Assembly (NCBI RefSeq): GCF_001548115.1
Contig: NZ_AP014821.1
Coordinates: 186,001-250,000, forward strand
Reading direction: 5' to 3'
Length of the DNA stretch: 64,000 nt
Source of the DNA: Geminocystis sp. NIES-3709
GTDB taxonomy: Bacteria > Cyanobacteriota > Cyanobacteriia > Cyanobacteriales > Cyanobacteriaceae
The notes beneath the pieces are model-generated. The model saw only the letters and a list, made by a program, of their open reading frames with translations, did no database searches and was not told where the DNA came from. This document shows positions 49,404 through 58,992 of the stretch, one piece after another (position 1 is the first letter of the stretch; every line of letters starts with the position of its first letter). Both the position numbers and the translations under genes were made by a program.

Positions 49404-50906
49404 ATGAGTCAGGGTGATTTATCTAGGGAAAATTTATTAGTACAACGTTACCAATTAAAAGAGATAATTGGACAGGGTGCTATGGGTATAGTGTATCGAG
49501 CAGAAGATACTGTGTCTAAAAGGCAAAATGTAGCGGTGAAAATTTTGTCTCGTGCCTTAGATGATATGAAGATGATTAAAAGATTTCAACGAGAAGCCAC
49601 TGTGAGTGCTTTATTATCAGAAAGAAGTGACAATATTGTTAGGGTGACAGATTATGGCGTTGATGAAAAAAAAGTTCCTTTCTATGTGATGGAATATCTC
49701 AATGGGGAGAATCTTGACGATTTCATTGATATTCATGAAATTTCTATTCCAATATTTTTAGATTTTGCCTCTCAAATTTGTAGAGCGATGGAAACTGCTC
49801 ATAACGGTATCTTTTTTGAAGGACAAATTTGTCCTGTTATTCATAGAGATCTTAAACCAAGTAATGTGTTTCTGATTGAAGATTTAACAGGAAAACAGAT
49901 TATTAAAGTTCTTGATTTTGGTATTGCCAAATTAGTTAAGAATGAAAAAGGGGAAACTGAAGCCTTTATGGGTACTCCCAGATATTGTTCTCCTGAACAG
50001 ATACAAGGGAAGGACTTAGATAATCGATCGGATATTTATAGTTTAGGTATGGTCATGTATTTTATGTTAGCAAAAAAGTATCCTTGGGATTTAGAGATAA
50101 ACTCTGTTTCTGCATGGTACAAGGCTCATACCGAATTAACCCCCTCTCCATTTTCTTCTAGCTTAAAAATTCCTCCGGAATTAGAAAAATTAGTACTACG
50201 TTGTTTGGAAAAATCTCCTAATTATCGCCCCCAAAGTATTGGAGAAATTATCCAAATACTAGAAGCGATCGCTAGAAATATAAATAATCAATCTCATTTG
50301 AGGAATCAATCATCTTATTCCAACATTCATGACAATAAAAAATCACCGTTAGAAACATTTTTATTAACGAGTAAATGGCCTCAAAATAAACCACAACAAA
50401 AAATAGTCTTTCCTCGCATTTTTCCTTTTGAAAAAGAAGTGTTTCCTACTATTTGTACCATGCTAGAAAGTGAAGATATAAATAAGAGAAAAAACAATAT
50501 TCGCTATAATCAATTTTTATTTCAAAGTTATCCTCATCCAATGATTTTATGGCTTACGGTGTTATATAGTCCAGAAGATGGAGCTCGTTGGTTGCCTTGT
50601 TATTTAGATTTAAAAACTAAAATTGGTCAACAAGTAGTCAATCTTTTAAGTGATTCTAAAAAATATTTTTTATTATTTTATCCTTTAGATAATCCAAATA
50701 AATGTCAAAATATATTATCATTTAAAGTTATGCTAAAACAAAGAACCAGTTTAAAACAATGGGCTTCGGTTAGTAATATGTTAAATATTAATCACAATGA
50801 AGAAGCAGTTATAAGTAGGAAAAAATTAAAAGAAGATTTAGAAAGACTAAAGCCCAAAATTATTTTAGATATAGAAAAAACTCAAACCCAAGAAGTTCAC
50901 GGATGA
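49404..50906 (+). CDS. Hanks-type serine/threonine protein kinase with unknown C-terminal domain
   Basis: A 500-residue kinase. The N-terminal domain (about 12-290) has the glycine loop IGQGAMGIVYRAED, VAVKIL, HRDLKPSNV, DFGIAK and GTPRYCSPEQ, so it should be active. There is no membrane segment. The C-terminal 200 residues, with FPRIFPFEKEVFPTICTMLE and WLTVLYSPEDGARWLPCYLD, do not match a domain I know. It starts a three-gene unit with the DUF2358 gene (4-bp gap) and DUF3493 (28 bp). Confidence 0.92.
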   Translation: MSQGDLSRENLLVQRYQLKEIIGQGAMGIVYRAEDTVSKRQNVAVKILSRALDDMKMIKRFQREATVSALLSERSDNIVRVTDYGVDEKKVPFYVMEYLNGENLDDFIDIHEISIPIFLDFASQICRAMETAHNGIFFEGQICPVIHRDLKPSNVFLIEDLTGKQIIKVLDFGIAKLVKNEKGETEAFMGTPRYCSPEQIQGKDLDNRSDIYSLGMVMYFMLAKKYPWDLEINSVSAWYKAHTELTPSPFSSSLKIPPELEKLVLRCLEKSPNYRPQSIGEIIQILEAIARNINNQSHLRNQSSYSNIHDNKKSPLETFLLTSKWPQNKPQQKIVFPRIFPFEKEVFPTICTMLESEDINKRKNNIRYNQFLFQSYPHPMILWLTVLYSPEDGARWLPCYLDLKTKIGQQVVNLLSDSKKYFLLFYPLDNPNKCQNILSFKVMLKQRTSLKQWASVSNMLNINHNEEAVISRKKLKEDLERLKPKIILDIEKTQTQEVHG

Positions 50907-50910
50907 AATT

Positions 50911-51294
50911 ATGAATTTGATAGAAATAATTAGAGAAGATTATAGAAAATTTCCTCAAGATCAAACCTACAATATTTATGCGGAGAATGTTTATTTTAAA
51001 GATCCTATTTATGATTTTTATGGCATTAAAAAGTATCAGAATATGATTAGTTTTTTGAGAAAATGGTTTAAGAATTTACATTTAGAATTACATGAAATAA
51101 CAGAAAATGAAAATCAAATAGATACTCGTTGGACAATGTCATGGAATAGTCCTTTACCTTGGCAACCTTTTGTGTCTGTTTCTGGTAGAAGTGAGTTAAA
51201 ATTAAAAGATAATTTAATTATCGGTCATTATGATTATTGGGACTGTTCAGTGTGGGATTTAATTAAACAACACTTTAAAATAATTAATAGTTGA
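50911..51294 (+). CDS. DUF2358 family protein
   Basis: A 127-residue soluble protein of the DUF2358 family (SnoaL-like fold expected), found in cyanobacteria and plants. Characteristic stretches: FPQDQTYNIYAENVYFKDPI, GIKKYQNMISFLRKWF and WTMSWNSPLPWQPFVSVSGR. It begins four bases after the kinase gene, implying coupling. The function is unknown. Confidence 0.88.
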   Translation: MNLIEIIREDYRKFPQDQTYNIYAENVYFKDPIYDFYGIKKYQNMISFLRKWFKNLHLELHEITENENQIDTRWTMSWNSPLPWQPFVSVSGRSELKLKDNLIIGHYDYWDCSVWDLIKQHFKIINS

Positions 51295-51322
51295 AATTGA
51301 TAATTATATTTTTCAAATTTTT

Positions 51323-51595
51323 ATGAATAATTTACCTAAAAATAACCAGAAAAATGGCATAAATAAAGAAAAATATGCCTATTTAAAAGCCGAAGCAGAA
51401 AAGCCTTATAAGGGATTCAGAAAATTTATTTATTTTGGCTTAGGTGCATCAGGTGCGATCGGAGCTTTTATATTCTTTATACAAATAATTGCAGGTAAAA
51501 ATGTTAGTGATAATATTCCTAATTTATTAATTCAAATAGCTGTTATTTCTCTAATGATATTTTTATTTCGTTGGGAAAATAGAGATAATAACTGA
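51323..51595 (+). CDS. DUF3493 family small membrane protein
   Basis: A 90-residue protein with a polar N terminus (1-35; YAYLKAEAEKPYKGFRKFIY is family-typical) and two membrane helices (about 38-58 and 66-83). DUF3493 proteins occur in cyanobacteria and plastids. It is the third gene of the kinase unit. The role is not established from the sequence. Confidence 0.82.
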   Translation: MNNLPKNNQKNGINKEKYAYLKAEAEKPYKGFRKFIYFGLGASGAIGAFIFFIQIIAGKNVSDNIPNLLIQIAVISLMIFLFRWENRDNN

Positions 51596-51785
51596 CTTAA
51601 GCAGAAAAAACTCCCCACCATAGAAGAAAAAGTGTTAGGTATAGCAATCAGGCAAGTGACAAAGGAAAAATAGATTATAATTACTTCTTAGATTTTTATA
51701 ATGTTCTAATCAACTCGTTTTTTGTCGTATTAGAAATTAACCTAATACCTAACACCTCAGTTATTACAAGACTTAGTTATCCTTT

Positions 51786-53216
51786 TTAGATTTCATTCAA
51801 ACCTAATTCTAAATCATCCGATGAACCTTCATGAACAGTTTTAACCCATTTTAGTTGTTTTTGACGAATTGACATCCTAGTTGTAGTAACTGGCATTACC
51901 AAAAACCAGTGAGTCATGTATATCATTCCTAAAAGGCTTTGAGTCAACATATTAAAGGTATCAGTAATACTAATATTCTCTGATTTTGTTCTTTTTAAAC
52001 CTGTAAACATTCCCCAAAATGCTAATAGGAAGGTTAAGCTGGTTAACGGTGCAATAAGTGGTATATCATGGCGGATAATTACCATTACTAAGTCAGGAAT
52101 AGCAGCCGTAGGAAAAATATATTGTACTAAAAAGAAATAGAGTAAATCGAATTTTTTAGACCAATTTAAACGATTACTGAGGATAAACCGCCAATAGTCA
52201 AAATAGCGCTGATAACCACCTTCCGCCCAACGACTTCTTTGATGCCACAAAGCGATCGACGTTTTGACACCTTCTTCTTGTACTGCTGGATGTTCTAAGA
52301 TCCCAATATCCCAATGATCCAAGTGTAAACGAATCGTCAGATCGAGATCATCCGTAATAGTTTCTTCATTCCAACCGCCACAACTTTCTAAGGCTTGACG
52401 ACGGACAAATTGACCATTTCCTCTCAATTCTCCCATCCCACCACAAGCGATTCTTTGCTGTTGAAAATAGCTATCTAATGCCATTTCTGTGGATTGTCCC
52501 AATGTCCAAAAATTCTCATCAGCGTTAGAAATAGACTTTCTGACTTGGATTGCACCTTGATTAAGAGTAAATAAAGAAACTACTTTTTTCAATAAATTAG
52601 GAGATGCGATCGCATCAGCATCAAAGACACCGATAATATCTCCAGTGGTTAAAGCAAAGGCTTGATTTAATGCCCCAGATTTCCCCCCTTTTGCCGTACC
52701 GTCTCGGTGTAAAACTTTTAATTGGGGATATTTTTGAGCTAACTCATCGAGAATTATACCAGTTTGATCGCTGCTATTATCGTTAATCACCCAAAACTCA
52801 TATAAATCTTGAGGGTAATCAAAACTTAACAGCATCTTAACCAATTTTCCTACCACTGCTTCTTCATTTTTTGCGGATACCATCAGAGAAACTTTTGGGA
52901 AATTTTCTGTATTTTCAGAGGCAATCATGGGGGTAGGATTGGCAAACATTAAGCGTAAGGCTTGAACCGTAACAAAACAACCTAAGATTAAAACAAACCA
53001 AATACTCCACGACACTAGATGAAGTGCGATCGTTACTAACCAAATTATACTTAAGGTGAAAGCGGCTTTTTTCCGTCTTCCTGATAAACCTCGAAAAAAA
53101 TCATTTCTGAATTCTTCTTCTTCTATTTCGGGATCAGAAAATTCTGCTATTAATGAGGTAATGGGATCTAATTCTGTATTAACGTCTGGATTATTAAATT
53201 TATCTTTCTCTGGCAT
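51786..53216 (-). CDS. Processive family 2 glycosyltransferase, membrane-bound
   Basis: A 476-residue cellulose-synthase-like glycosyltransferase. A hydrophilic N terminus (1-45) leads to two membrane helices (about 50-95), then a cytosolic GT2 domain with MVSAKNEEAVVGKLV, VINDNSSDQTG, VFDADAIASP, TITDDLDL and the processivity motif QRSRWAEGGYQRY. Four C-terminal helices follow. The product is unknown: a beta-glucan or a glycolipid is possible. The ATG at 53216 is used; a TTG eleven codons upstream is the alternative. Its start is 183 bp from the divergent dipeptidase start. Confidence 0.92.
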   Translation of the reverse strand: MPEKDKFNNPDVNTELDPITSLIAEFSDPEIEEEEFRNDFFRGLSGRRKKAAFTLSIIWLVTIALHLVSWSIWFVLILGCFVTVQALRLMFANPTPMIASENTENFPKVSLMVSAKNEEAVVGKLVKMLLSFDYPQDLYEFWVINDNSSDQTGIILDELAQKYPQLKVLHRDGTAKGGKSGALNQAFALTTGDIIGVFDADAIASPNLLKKVVSLFTLNQGAIQVRKSISNADENFWTLGQSTEMALDSYFQQQRIACGGMGELRGNGQFVRRQALESCGGWNEETITDDLDLTIRLHLDHWDIGILEHPAVQEEGVKTSIALWHQRSRWAEGGYQRYFDYWRFILSNRLNWSKKFDLLYFFLVQYIFPTAAIPDLVMVIIRHDIPLIAPLTSLTFLLAFWGMFTGLKRTKSENISITDTFNMLTQSLLGMIYMTHWFLVMPVTTTRMSIRQKQLKWVKTVHEGSSDDLELGLNEI

Positions 53217-53398
53217 AGTTAGTTTTGGCTTTTCAATAAAATTTACCAATGATGTACACTATTTTAAACATTATTGAGAAAAAATTAATCAAGGTTAGAA
53301 CAAAAAGGGAGTTAAGATCAAAATAAGTGTAATATGCTTTTTTTTACGGCTCTAATTCTTGAAAACCAAAGAAAATCAATAAGTTTATTAATTAATTG

Positions 53399-54115
53399 AT
53401 GAAACCCTATCAAACCATTCCCATAATAGAGTGCCATGAGCCTTTAGTGCCAATTCCAGACGATCGATTTATCCTCGAAAATCCTCCTCCTTATGTGAAA
53501 CTCGGTGCTGATTATCAAGGTAAATCCCCTTACTATTTACGGAAAGAAGTACTGAGTAGATTATTAATGGCTAAAACAAAATTAGGAGAGATTAAACCCC
53601 ATTGGCATATTAAAATTTTTGATGCTTATCGTCCCGTTTCCGTACAACAGTTTATGGTTGATTATACCTTCACTTCTATTTGTAACGATCGAAATCTTGA
53701 AGCAAATATGTTAACTTCGTGGGAAAAAGCGTCTATTTACGATGAAGTATATCAAATTTGGGCAATTCCTAACGATAATCCTTTAACTCCCCCTCCTCAT
53801 AGTACAGGATCTGCTATCGATTTAACTTTAGTCGATGACAATGGTATAGACGTAAATATGGGAGGACAAATTGATGAACTGTCTCCTCGATCGAATCCTG
53901 ATTATTACAAAAACTCTACTGATTCTCAAGACGTAGTATTTCACAAAAATAGAGAGATATTGTTAGAAATAATGATTTATGGAGGTTTTCGCCGTCATCA
54001 AGGAGAATGGTGGCATTTTTCCTATGGTGATCAAATGTGGGCATGGTTACAAAATCTTGATCATCCCTCTTTAAATACGATCGCCAAATACGGAAGAATA
54101 GTTGATATTAACTAA
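53399..54115 (+). CDS. ddpX: D-alanyl-D-alanine dipeptidase (VanX-like, M15D)
   Basis: A 238-residue zinc dipeptidase. The M15D signature residues are visible: IFDAYRPVSVQQFM, PHSTGSAIDLTLVD (zinc His and Asp) and the C-terminal EWWHFSYG (catalytic Glu and zinc His). It lacks a signal peptide, so it is cytosolic and likely recycles D-Ala-D-Ala from wall turnover. There are no vanH/vanA-type genes alongside, so it is not a resistance cluster. Confidence 0.88.
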   Translation: MKPYQTIPIIECHEPLVPIPDDRFILENPPPYVKLGADYQGKSPYYLRKEVLSRLLMAKTKLGEIKPHWHIKIFDAYRPVSVQQFMVDYTFTSICNDRNLEANMLTSWEKASIYDEVYQIWAIPNDNPLTPPPHSTGSAIDLTLVDDNGIDVNMGGQIDELSPRSNPDYYKNSTDSQDVVFHKNREILLEIMIYGGFRRHQGEWWHFSYGDQMWAWLQNLDHPSLNTIAKYGRIVDIN

Positions 54116-54446
54116 TCCCTTGCTTAAAAGGTCGAGATTTCGTGTCACTGGTCATTAATAATTGGTCATTTGGCATTCCTAATAGCTAACGGTACTTTGA
54201 AAAATTTTGGTGCAAAAATAGCTTCAAATACAGTCAGAGTAAGAGATTTAGGTAAACGTCATAAAAACGGCTGAAACTCTTGGTATAAAAGGAAAAGTTA
54301 TCGATCTATGTAAAATCTTTGATTTATAACGATTTGAGACTCATAGTTTAATATTTTTAGTTTAAGTCCCGCTAACAGCTAAAAGCTAATTGCTAACTCC
54401 TGTGATAATATAGGATTGTTAAAATTAATGTTTAAATGTAGTCAAT
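54116..54446 (+). promoter_or_regulatory. Upstream region of petN with candidate extended -10 promoter
   Basis: 331 bp without a gene. Near the petN end, TGTGATAAT (54401-54409) resembles an extended -10 element about 38 bp before the start codon; no well-spaced -35 hexamer is seen. Short repeats of the GCTAACAGCTAAAAGCTAA type precede it. Promoter assignment is by eye. Confidence 0.35.
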
Positions 54447-54536
54447 ATGGATATTCTTACTTTAGGTTGGGTTGGAGTACTTTCTCTGTTTACATGGTCG
54501 ATCGCAATGGTAGTTTGGGGTAGAAAAGGTTTTTAA
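54447..54536 (+). CDS. petN: Cytochrome b6-f complex subunit VIII (PetN)
   Basis: A 29-residue single-helix subunit of the thylakoid cytochrome b6f complex, which passes electrons from plastoquinol to plastocyanin. The sequence [15 protein letters not shown]... ending VVWGRKGF is essentially the canonical PetN across cyanobacteria and plastids. The length is exact. It is too short for ordinary gene finders. It is followed three bases later, in the same frame, by a GTG-initiated 46-residue ORF. Confidence 0.96.
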   Translation: MDILTLGWVGVLSLFTWSIAMVVWGRKGF

Positions 54537-54539
54537 GTT

Positions 54540-54680
54540 GTGGAATCATCACCAGTTCTTCTTAATACTTTATTTATAATCGCTATTGCTTTGTTGATTT
54601 TTGTCAGTGGCGCTATCCTTTATCTTACTACTTTGGAATGGCGCGATCGTCGTCGTCGAGATCAGGATAAAAAAATTTAA
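54540..54680 (+). CDS. Small single-pass membrane protein coupled to petN
   Basis: A 46-residue ORF beginning at GTG 54540, three bases after the petN stop codon and in the same frame. Residues about 7-31 are one hydrophobic helix (LLNTLFIIAIALLIFVSGAI). The C terminus is strongly charged (EWRDRRRRDQDKK), which would face the cytosol or stroma side. No ATG is available. The composition and coupling argue that it is real. I do not recognise the family. A role near the b6f complex is only suggested by position. Confidence 0.68.
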   Translation: MESSPVLLNTLFIIAIALLIFVSGAILYLTTLEWRDRRRRDQDKKI

Positions 54681-54816
54681 TGATCAGCAATTAACAATTA
54701 ACAGTGAACAATTCATCACAAATCTTCGTCTAGCAGTTTACAAACAAAGGAATATTCTTTAACCTAATTCTCAATTTCTAATTCTTAATTCCTAACTCCT
54801 AATTTCTAATTAATTT

Positions 54817-56241
54817 ATGACGGTAAGTAACTTGGAAAAACAAAATAATCCCCTTCCTTGGATTTTTGGCATTATGGGAGGTGGTATTATTCTTATAGCA
54901 ATCATGAGTTATGTTATAACGAATCGTACTAATTCCCCCACGAAAATAGATGAATATACCGTCCCCATCACTCAACAAACTATTAATCTCGAAATTAGTG
55001 CCAATGGAACGGTTGAACCGATACAAAGTGTAAATATTAGCCCAAAAAATCCGGGTAGAATTGTTAAATTATTGGTAGATCAAGGGGCGATCGTTAAAAA
55101 AGGACAACCGATCGCCGTTATGGATAATAAGGAATTATACGCCCAAGGCATCCAAGCAGAAGCAAGATTGAGAGAATCACAAGCCAGTTTACAAGAAGCT
55201 CAAATAAAACTGCAAGGAGATATACAAGTCTATTCATCCCAAATAAATCAAGCCTTAGCTCGTTTGGAAGAGTCAAAACGTCGTATTCCTAGTCAAATTG
55301 ACCAAGTGAGAGCTCAACTGGCGGAGGCTGAATCTCGTTTAAAATTAGCAGAAAGTCAGTTAAAACGGAATGAAAACCTTTTGAAAGAAGGGGTTATAAG
55401 TAAAGATCAATTTGATCAGTTGGGAAATGAATATATTGTTGCGGGGGCTAATATTCAACAACTGATAAGACGAATGGAGGAATTGAAAACCACCGAAGAT
55501 CCAGAAATTAAGCGCTTAGAAGGGGCGGTGGCAGAAATCAAAATTTCTATGGAAGAAAGAAAAGTTAGCGGTAAAGTCGAAATGGAAAGGCTTAAGGCAA
55601 ATATCCAAGCGATTCAAGCTGATTTAGAAATTGCCAAAATTCAATATGAAGATACTTATGTTCTCGCTCCTTTTGATGGCATTGTTACTCAAAGATTTGC
55701 GACGGAAGGGGCTTTTGTTACTCCCACAACTTCTGCATCTAATACAGTATCAGCTACTTCAAGCTCGATCGTGGCTTTAGCGAGGGGTTTAGAAATTGTG
55801 GCAAAAGTGCCAGAAATTGACTTAAATCAAATAAAATTAGGGCAACCAGTCAAAATTATTGCCGATGCTTTTCCAGATCAAGTATTTGAAGGGGTAGTTC
55901 GTAGTGTAGCCCCAGAGGCGATCGTAGAGCAAAATGTTACGTCTTTTGAAGTTAAAGTGGCTATTGTTAGTGGGCAAGAAAAATTACTCTCAAAAATGAA
56001 TGTAGAAGTTAATTTTTTAGGAGATAAATTAAGTAATGCGTTAGTTGTACCGACTGTTGCTATTGTGACAGAAGAAGGAGAAACTGGGGTCATGATTCCA
56101 GATGAAAATAATGATCCCAAATTTAAACCTATTACTATTGGTGTTTCCGTTGATGATAAAACAGAAGTACTAAGTGGATTATTACCGGGCGATCGAGTTT
56201 TTATTGATTTACCAAAAGATAAAAGAAAAAATCCCCAATAA
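54817..56241 (+). CDS. HlyD/MacA-type periplasmic adaptor (membrane fusion protein)
   Basis: A 474-residue adaptor subunit. An N-terminal membrane anchor (about 15-40) is followed by the split lipoyl domain (TVEPIQSVNISPKNPGRIVKLLVDQGAIVKKGQPIAV region, and later TYVLAPFDGIVTQRFATEGA), a long coiled coil (about 108-280), and a beta-barrel domain with IKLGQPVKIIADAFPDQVF. It would link an inner-membrane ABC or RND pump to an outer-membrane channel. No pump gene follows; the next gene is convergent. It is 24 kb from the RTX gene, so a link to RTX export is not supported. Confidence 0.9.
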   Translation: MTVSNLEKQNNPLPWIFGIMGGGIILIAIMSYVITNRTNSPTKIDEYTVPITQQTINLEISANGTVEPIQSVNISPKNPGRIVKLLVDQGAIVKKGQPIAVMDNKELYAQGIQAEARLRESQASLQEAQIKLQGDIQVYSSQINQALARLEESKRRIPSQIDQVRAQLAEAESRLKLAESQLKRNENLLKEGVISKDQFDQLGNEYIVAGANIQQLIRRMEELKTTEDPEIKRLEGAVAEIKISMEERKVSGKVEMERLKANIQAIQADLEIAKIQYEDTYVLAPFDGIVTQRFATEGAFVTPTTSASNTVSATSSSIVALARGLEIVAKVPEIDLNQIKLGQPVKIIADAFPDQVFEGVVRSVAPEAIVEQNVTSFEVKVAIVSGQEKLLSKMNVEVNFLGDKLSNALVVPTVAIVTEEGETGVMIPDENNDPKFKPITIGVSVDDKTEVLSGLLPGDRVFIDLPKDKRKNPQ

Positions 56242-56260
56242 TTTCTATATTCACTCAGAT

Positions 56261-58000
56261 TTAAGCAGGGTATATTCTCAATCGGCGATTAGGTTCGTCT
56301 CCAAAACTATCCGATCGAAGTCTATAATGTTCAATTAGTTCATGTTGCATTTTTCTTACTTTCGGATTTCTAGGAAGTAATTCTACAGGTTGTCCTTGAG
56401 GTATGACAATTTGTTCAACAGCTAACCTTGCTTCTTCTAAGGCTTCGATTTCATCATCATTCCCGGCTTTGGTAAATAATCGTAAATCGGCGGCTTCGTT
56501 GGTTTCAGGGTTGTCCATATTCACTAACTGTCGCAAAGTACGAGTAATTTGTGGAATACTGTTAGATTTGATACTATGAATTGGAACTTGACGATCTTTC
56601 GCCAATTGCATTAATTTAGAATGGTTTTTCACTTGCGATCGTAAAGCTAACACCGCATCAGCATCATCTAAATCCTTCGTTAAAACAATAGGCATTTTTA
56701 ACACTCCTATTACTTGTTCTAACTGCGATCGACCGATACCATAAGGATAAACATAAATAGGAAAATCTTCTCCATTAGGTCCAGGAATGCGTACTTTTTC
56801 GGTTGTTTCTTCCGCCTGATACCAAGAATTAGCCAACATTTTCTCAAAATCAAGATTCGGTTGTTGATGAGTCAAAGAAAGAGGAATCATCTTCCCGGAA
56901 GCCCTTAAACCGCTAGGCTTAATAGGAATTTCCACTAAATTTTGTACCGTTGTTAATTCCGTTTGTGGTGCGATCGAAGGATCTCTTGTAATAGAAACCT
57001 CTCCAGCATCATTAACTTGACGTAACTGAGGAATTGGTTGTTTACCTCTTAAAAGATGATCTACAGTTTGAGCTACTTCTTCATGAACAACCCATTTTTG
57101 ACGTTCCCACATCTCTACGGCAATCTGAAAGGTAGGAGGAGCTTTTCTTTCTAAAACCGTCTTTTGTGAGCCTCTACGACGAGCTTCTTCATCTCCTAAA
57201 GTAACAGATTGAATGCCCCCGATTAAATCAGAAAGAGTCGGATTTTTAATCAAATTTTCTAAATGATTACCGTGAGCAGTACCCACTAACTGAACACCTC
57301 TCTCTGCGATCGTACGAGCCGCTTGAGCTTCTAATTCAGTACCAATTTCATCAATAATAATCACCTCTGGCATATGGTTTTCCACTGCCTCGATCATGAC
57401 TTGATGTTGTAATTCAGGACGAGATACTTGCATTCTTCTCGCTCTACCAATAGCGGGGTGAGGTACATCACCATCTCCGGCAATCTCATTAGAAGTATCG
57501 ATAATCACTACTCTTTTATCCAACTCATCGGCTAAAACCCTTGCAATTTCTCGTAAAGCAGTGGTTTTACCAACTCCGGGACGACCTAATAGTAAAATAG
57601 ATTGACCACTTTCTACCAATTCCCGAATCATTAAAATAGTACCAAAAACAGCTCTACCGATACGACAAGTCAAACCGATAATATTACCTTGACGATTACG
57701 AATAGCACTGATACGGTGCAAAGTGCATTCTATTCCTGCCCGATTATCGGCACTAAAATGACCAACTCTAGTTACACAATGCTCTAAATCTTCTCGACTG
57801 ACTAAATTATCACTCAAGTAAGAACTATGACCAGAAAATCTAGCTTCTGGTTTTCTCCCCAAGTCTAAAACGATCTCAATTAAAGAACTTTTTTGAGGAT
57901 GTTGTTCTACAGATTGGCGAATTGTAAAAGGTAGAATTTGTAATAATTTGTCGAGATCATCAGTAATCTGCATTCTATGTTGAGGCAGTTTTTCTTCCAT
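56261..58000 (-). CDS. ycf45: R3H domain AAA ATPase (Ycf45 family)
   Basis: A 579-residue protein with a SpoIIIAA-like ATPase domain (about 90-290): Walker A GRPGVGKTT, Walker B VIIIDEIGTE, and ERGVQLVGTAHGN. A less conserved middle (about 330-500) follows. The C terminus carries an R3H single-stranded nucleic-acid motif (R-K-M-Q-H in KVRKMQHELIEHYRL). It is the cyanobacterial relative of plastid Ycf45. The function is unclear; nucleic acid binding is implied. Tail to tail with the adaptor gene, 19 bp apart. Confidence 0.9.
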   Translation of the reverse strand: MEEKLPQHRMQITDDLDKLLQILPFTIRQSVEQHPQKSSLIEIVLDLGRKPEARFSGHSSYLSDNLVSREDLEHCVTRVGHFSADNRAGIECTLHRISAIRNRQGNIIGLTCRIGRAVFGTILMIRELVESGQSILLLGRPGVGKTTALREIARVLADELDKRVVIIDTSNEIAGDGDVPHPAIGRARRMQVSRPELQHQVMIEAVENHMPEVIIIDEIGTELEAQAARTIAERGVQLVGTAHGNHLENLIKNPTLSDLIGGIQSVTLGDEEARRRGSQKTVLERKAPPTFQIAVEMWERQKWVVHEEVAQTVDHLLRGKQPIPQLRQVNDAGEVSITRDPSIAPQTELTTVQNLVEIPIKPSGLRASGKMIPLSLTHQQPNLDFEKMLANSWYQAEETTEKVRIPGPNGEDFPIYVYPYGIGRSQLEQVIGVLKMPIVLTKDLDDADAVLALRSQVKNHSKLMQLAKDRQVPIHSIKSNSIPQITRTLRQLVNMDNPETNEAADLRLFTKAGNDDEIEALEEARLAVEQIVIPQGQPVELLPRNPKVRKMQHELIEHYRLRSDSFGDEPNRRLRIYPA

Positions 58001-58272
58001 TCTTGAATTTTATAAACTGAAGTTTAAGTCGAGGGTTTTTTGAGCAAAAGATGCCATTGTGTTTATGATACCCGAATTACTGAACGACTTGAAACGCAAC
58101 TTAACTTTTAACGATTAATTTTCCTAAATTTATCGGTGAAGATAGGGAATAGGGAAAAGTGATAATAATTGTAGCAAAAATGTATATTACGATTATCAAA
58201 TTCCCAATGGTTATAAAATGTTAAGATACTGTAAAATTTAACCAATCTATTTAATCGAGTAATCATTTTGCT

Positions 58273-58845
58273 ATGTTATTGTTGTCCTCAAAAAAAGCCT
58301 TTACAAATTGCTTCGGAATCGTTTTTTCTTTAGGGGTTTTATCTTTTACACCTACAACTTTCGCTCAATCAACTACGGATGGACAAAATAATGATGTCTC
58401 GGAAGAAAATATTGTTACTCCTATCAATCAAACAGAAAGTCTTTTAAGTATTGATGGAGGACAAAAATTGATGAAAGAAGCAGAGGAAGCAATTAATGCT
58501 CAAAACTATGATTTAGCGGCGACTAAATTACAACAAGCTAGACGTGTTTTTAATCAACTTTCTAATTTTTATTTACAATTGGCAGAAAGTTTTTCAGGAA
58601 TTGAACCTCGTTTAGCAGAAGGACAACGATCGGGTGCTTTAAGAACTGCTACATTAAGAGATGAATCTACTTATCAATTAGCTTTAGTTCATCGAGCACA
58701 AAATAAACCAGAATTAGCTGTACCTTTGTTAATTCAAATTATTCGATCGCAGAATCCTACCAGTGAATTAGGGAAAAAATCTTATCAACAATTATATGAA
58801 ATTGGTTTTGTGGAAACCCCTTTTGAAACAGGTTCTAATAATTAG
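58273..58845 (+). CDS. Exported hypothetical protein with TPR-like helices
   Basis: A 190-residue protein. An N-terminal signal peptide (about 1-31: GIVFSLGVLSFTPTTFAQ) precedes an acidic linker and a helical region (about 60-185) that looks like two or three TPR units (KEAEEAINAQNYDLAATKLQ, then LALVHRAQNKPELAVPLLI). It is probably periplasmic. I do not recognise a named family, although similar cyanobacterial proteins exist. It stands alone between ycf45 (divergent) and bolA. Confidence 0.82.
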   Translation: MLLLSSKKAFTNCFGIVFSLGVLSFTPTTFAQSTTDGQNNDVSEENIVTPINQTESLLSIDGGQKLMKEAEEAINAQNYDLAATKLQQARRVFNQLSNFYLQLAESFSGIEPRLAEGQRSGALRTATLRDESTYQLALVHRAQNKPELAVPLLIQIIRSQNPTSELGKKSYQQLYEIGFVETPFETGSNN

Positions 58846-58992
58846 CAAAATCAAATAAATTAACTTTTTTATTAATCTATATAAATCATCGATAATTATA
58901 AATTTGATCAGAAAAAATATTCTTATTTTAGGTGTAAAAAATAAATATATCGTATAATGAATATAGGTATAAATTTTTTATTTTAATCATTT

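Noticed and set aside
53399-54115. Vancomycin-resistance type cluster around the VanX-like gene
   Set aside because: No vanH, vanA or vanRS-like genes adjoin. A housekeeping D-Ala-D-Ala dipeptidase is the simpler reading.
54817-56241. HlyD-like adaptor as part of a secretion system for the RTX protein
   Set aside because: It is 24 kb away, has no ABC or outer-membrane partner beside it and looks like a MacA/RND-type adaptor.
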